From positions 38,873 through 102,872 of the forward strand of contig JAICOJ010000002.1 of assembly GCA_025930755.1 (NCBI GenBank): 64,000 nucleotides of DNA, written 5' to 3'. The notes beneath the pieces were generated by a model. The model was not told where the DNA came from. It searched no databases and was given only the letters and a program-made list of their open reading frames with translations. This document shows, one piece after another, positions 63,744-64,000 of the stretch (position 1 is its first letter; the number at the start of each line of letters is the position of its first letter). The translations under genes were made by a program, and so were the position numbers. Source of the DNA: Gemmatimonadaceae bacterium. Lineage in GTDB: Bacteria; Gemmatimonadota; Gemmatimonadetes; Gemmatimonadales; Gemmatimonadaceae.

Positions 63744-63762
63744 GCCGGTAAAAGTTACCGGC
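63744..63762. promoter_or_regulatory. inverted repeat upstream of gltA
   Basis: Perfect 8-bp arms GCCGGTAA and TTACCGGC around a 3-nt loop, 37-55 nt upstream of the gltA ATG. On the minus strand it covers a possible -10 box (TAACTT) 17 bp after TTGCAG, both weak matches. Position suits an operator for gltA-icd. Confidence 0.4.
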
Positions 63763-63811
63763 GCGAGAAAGGCGCTGCAAGTTGAACGCCGCGCGGTGTT
63801 TTCGGATGCAC

Positions 63812-63839
63812 GAACGGCCGCGATGCATCGCGGCCGTTC
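63812..63839. repeat. 28-bp perfect palindrome after tRNA-Leu
   Basis: Arms GAACGGCCGCGATG and CATCGCGGCCGTTC meet with no spacer. It begins 21 nt after the tRNA-Leu 3' end. As RNA it would form a very stable hairpin, but no T-run follows on either strand, so it is at most an atypical terminator. A palindrome TTGGTACCAA lies beside it (63841-63850). Confidence 0.7.
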
Positions 63840-63859
63840 CTTGGTACCAATTGGTGAAA

Positions 63860-63943
63860 TACCCGGGGCGGGACTCGAACCCGCAAGAGCCAAAGCTCGG
63901 GGGATTTTGAGTCCCCTGCGTCTACCGATTCCGCCACCCGGGC
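63860..63943 (-). tRNA. tRNA-Leu (anticodon CAA)
   Basis: 84 nt without encoded CCA. Acceptor strands GCCCGGG and CCCGGGT pair with one G-U, discriminator A. D-arm GCGGAATCGGTAGACGC; anticodon stem GGGGA/TCCCC around CTCAAAA, giving CAA; long variable arm GAGC-TTTG-GCTC of a class II tRNA; T-arm GCGGG-TTCGAGT-CCCGC. It reads UUG codons. A TAGATT box lies 9 nt upstream of the 5' end, with a poor -35. Confidence 0.95.
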
Positions 63944-64000
63944 GCGTCGGGAAATCTAGCGTCCCGAGTGTGGCCAGAACACTGGTCAGGGCCGGCGCGC

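Overview
The window looks like chromosomal core DNA of a high-GC, menaquinone-using, respiring Gram-negative bacterium. My best guess is the phylum Gemmatimonadota; this is an inference from gene content and style, not from a search. Supporting points are the futalosine (Mqn) menaquinone route, a menaquinone-type succinate dehydrogenase, a 14-subunit complex I, a TonB-plug-type outer-membrane protein, many GTG starts, and very tight gene packing. Every protein gene lies on the minus strand except dcd. I count 31 neighbouring gene pairs joined by a 1-nt (TGATG, TAATG, TAGTG) or 4-nt (ATGA, GTGA) overlap. No transposase, phage gene, CRISPR array or rRNA was seen.

Layout, from the right-hand end towards position 1 (direction of transcription). 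(1) 63.9-57.9 kb: tRNA-Leu(CAA), gltA, icd, pepA and an outer-membrane plug/barrel protein that seems to start at CTG. (2) 57.9-47.9 kb: a housekeeping run yicC-gmk-rpoZ-coaBC-udg-dnaB-radA-ispD-tsaC-phosphatase-aroE-comF. (3) 47.9-43.3 kb: glycolytic gap-pgk-tpiA, then secG-carA. (4) 43.3-41.1 kb: an HU gene with a clear promoter and terminator, then moaD-moaE-moaA. (5) 40.9-36.0 kb: mdh-sdhC-sdhA-sdhB and a small tail-anchored unknown protein. (6) 36.0-35.4 kb: dcd on the plus strand, divergent from the nuo operon. (7) 35.1-20.8 kb: nuoABCDEFGHIJKLMN in canonical order. (8) 20.8-12.6 kb: a phosphohexomutase, a UPF0182 membrane protein, a carbamate kinase, sucC-sucD, a PTS-IIA/CBS protein and ndk. 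(9) 12.4-10.4 kb: a DUF4956 membrane protein overlapping a CotH-kinase-like secreted protein. (10) 10.3-0 kb: yceD-rpmF-plsX-fabH-fabD-fabG-acpP-fabF, then mqnE-mqnA-mqnC, a PurE-like gene, ispF and a truncated dedA.

The genes form a coherent respiratory core. Glycolysis (gap, pgk, tpiA) and the TCA cycle (gltA, icd, sucCD, sdhCAB, mdh) supply electrons. Complex I and succinate dehydrogenase pass these to menaquinone, whose head group is made by MqnA, MqnE and MqnC. Fatty-acid synthesis and early isoprenoid steps (IspD, IspF) lie alongside.

The least ordinary signals are: a PurE-like protein lacking a family histidine, placed in the futalosine operon; an MqnE with a CX5CX2C radical-SAM cysteine motif; histidine-rich insertions in NuoL and NuoE; the DUF4956/CotH-like pair; a 7-bp motif GTTAGGC that is strongly strand-biased and occurs in all three reading frames; and degenerate 7-bp tandem repeats in several spacers. 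I see no large unknown multigene system; the novelty here is mostly in details of core genes and in DNA-level motifs.
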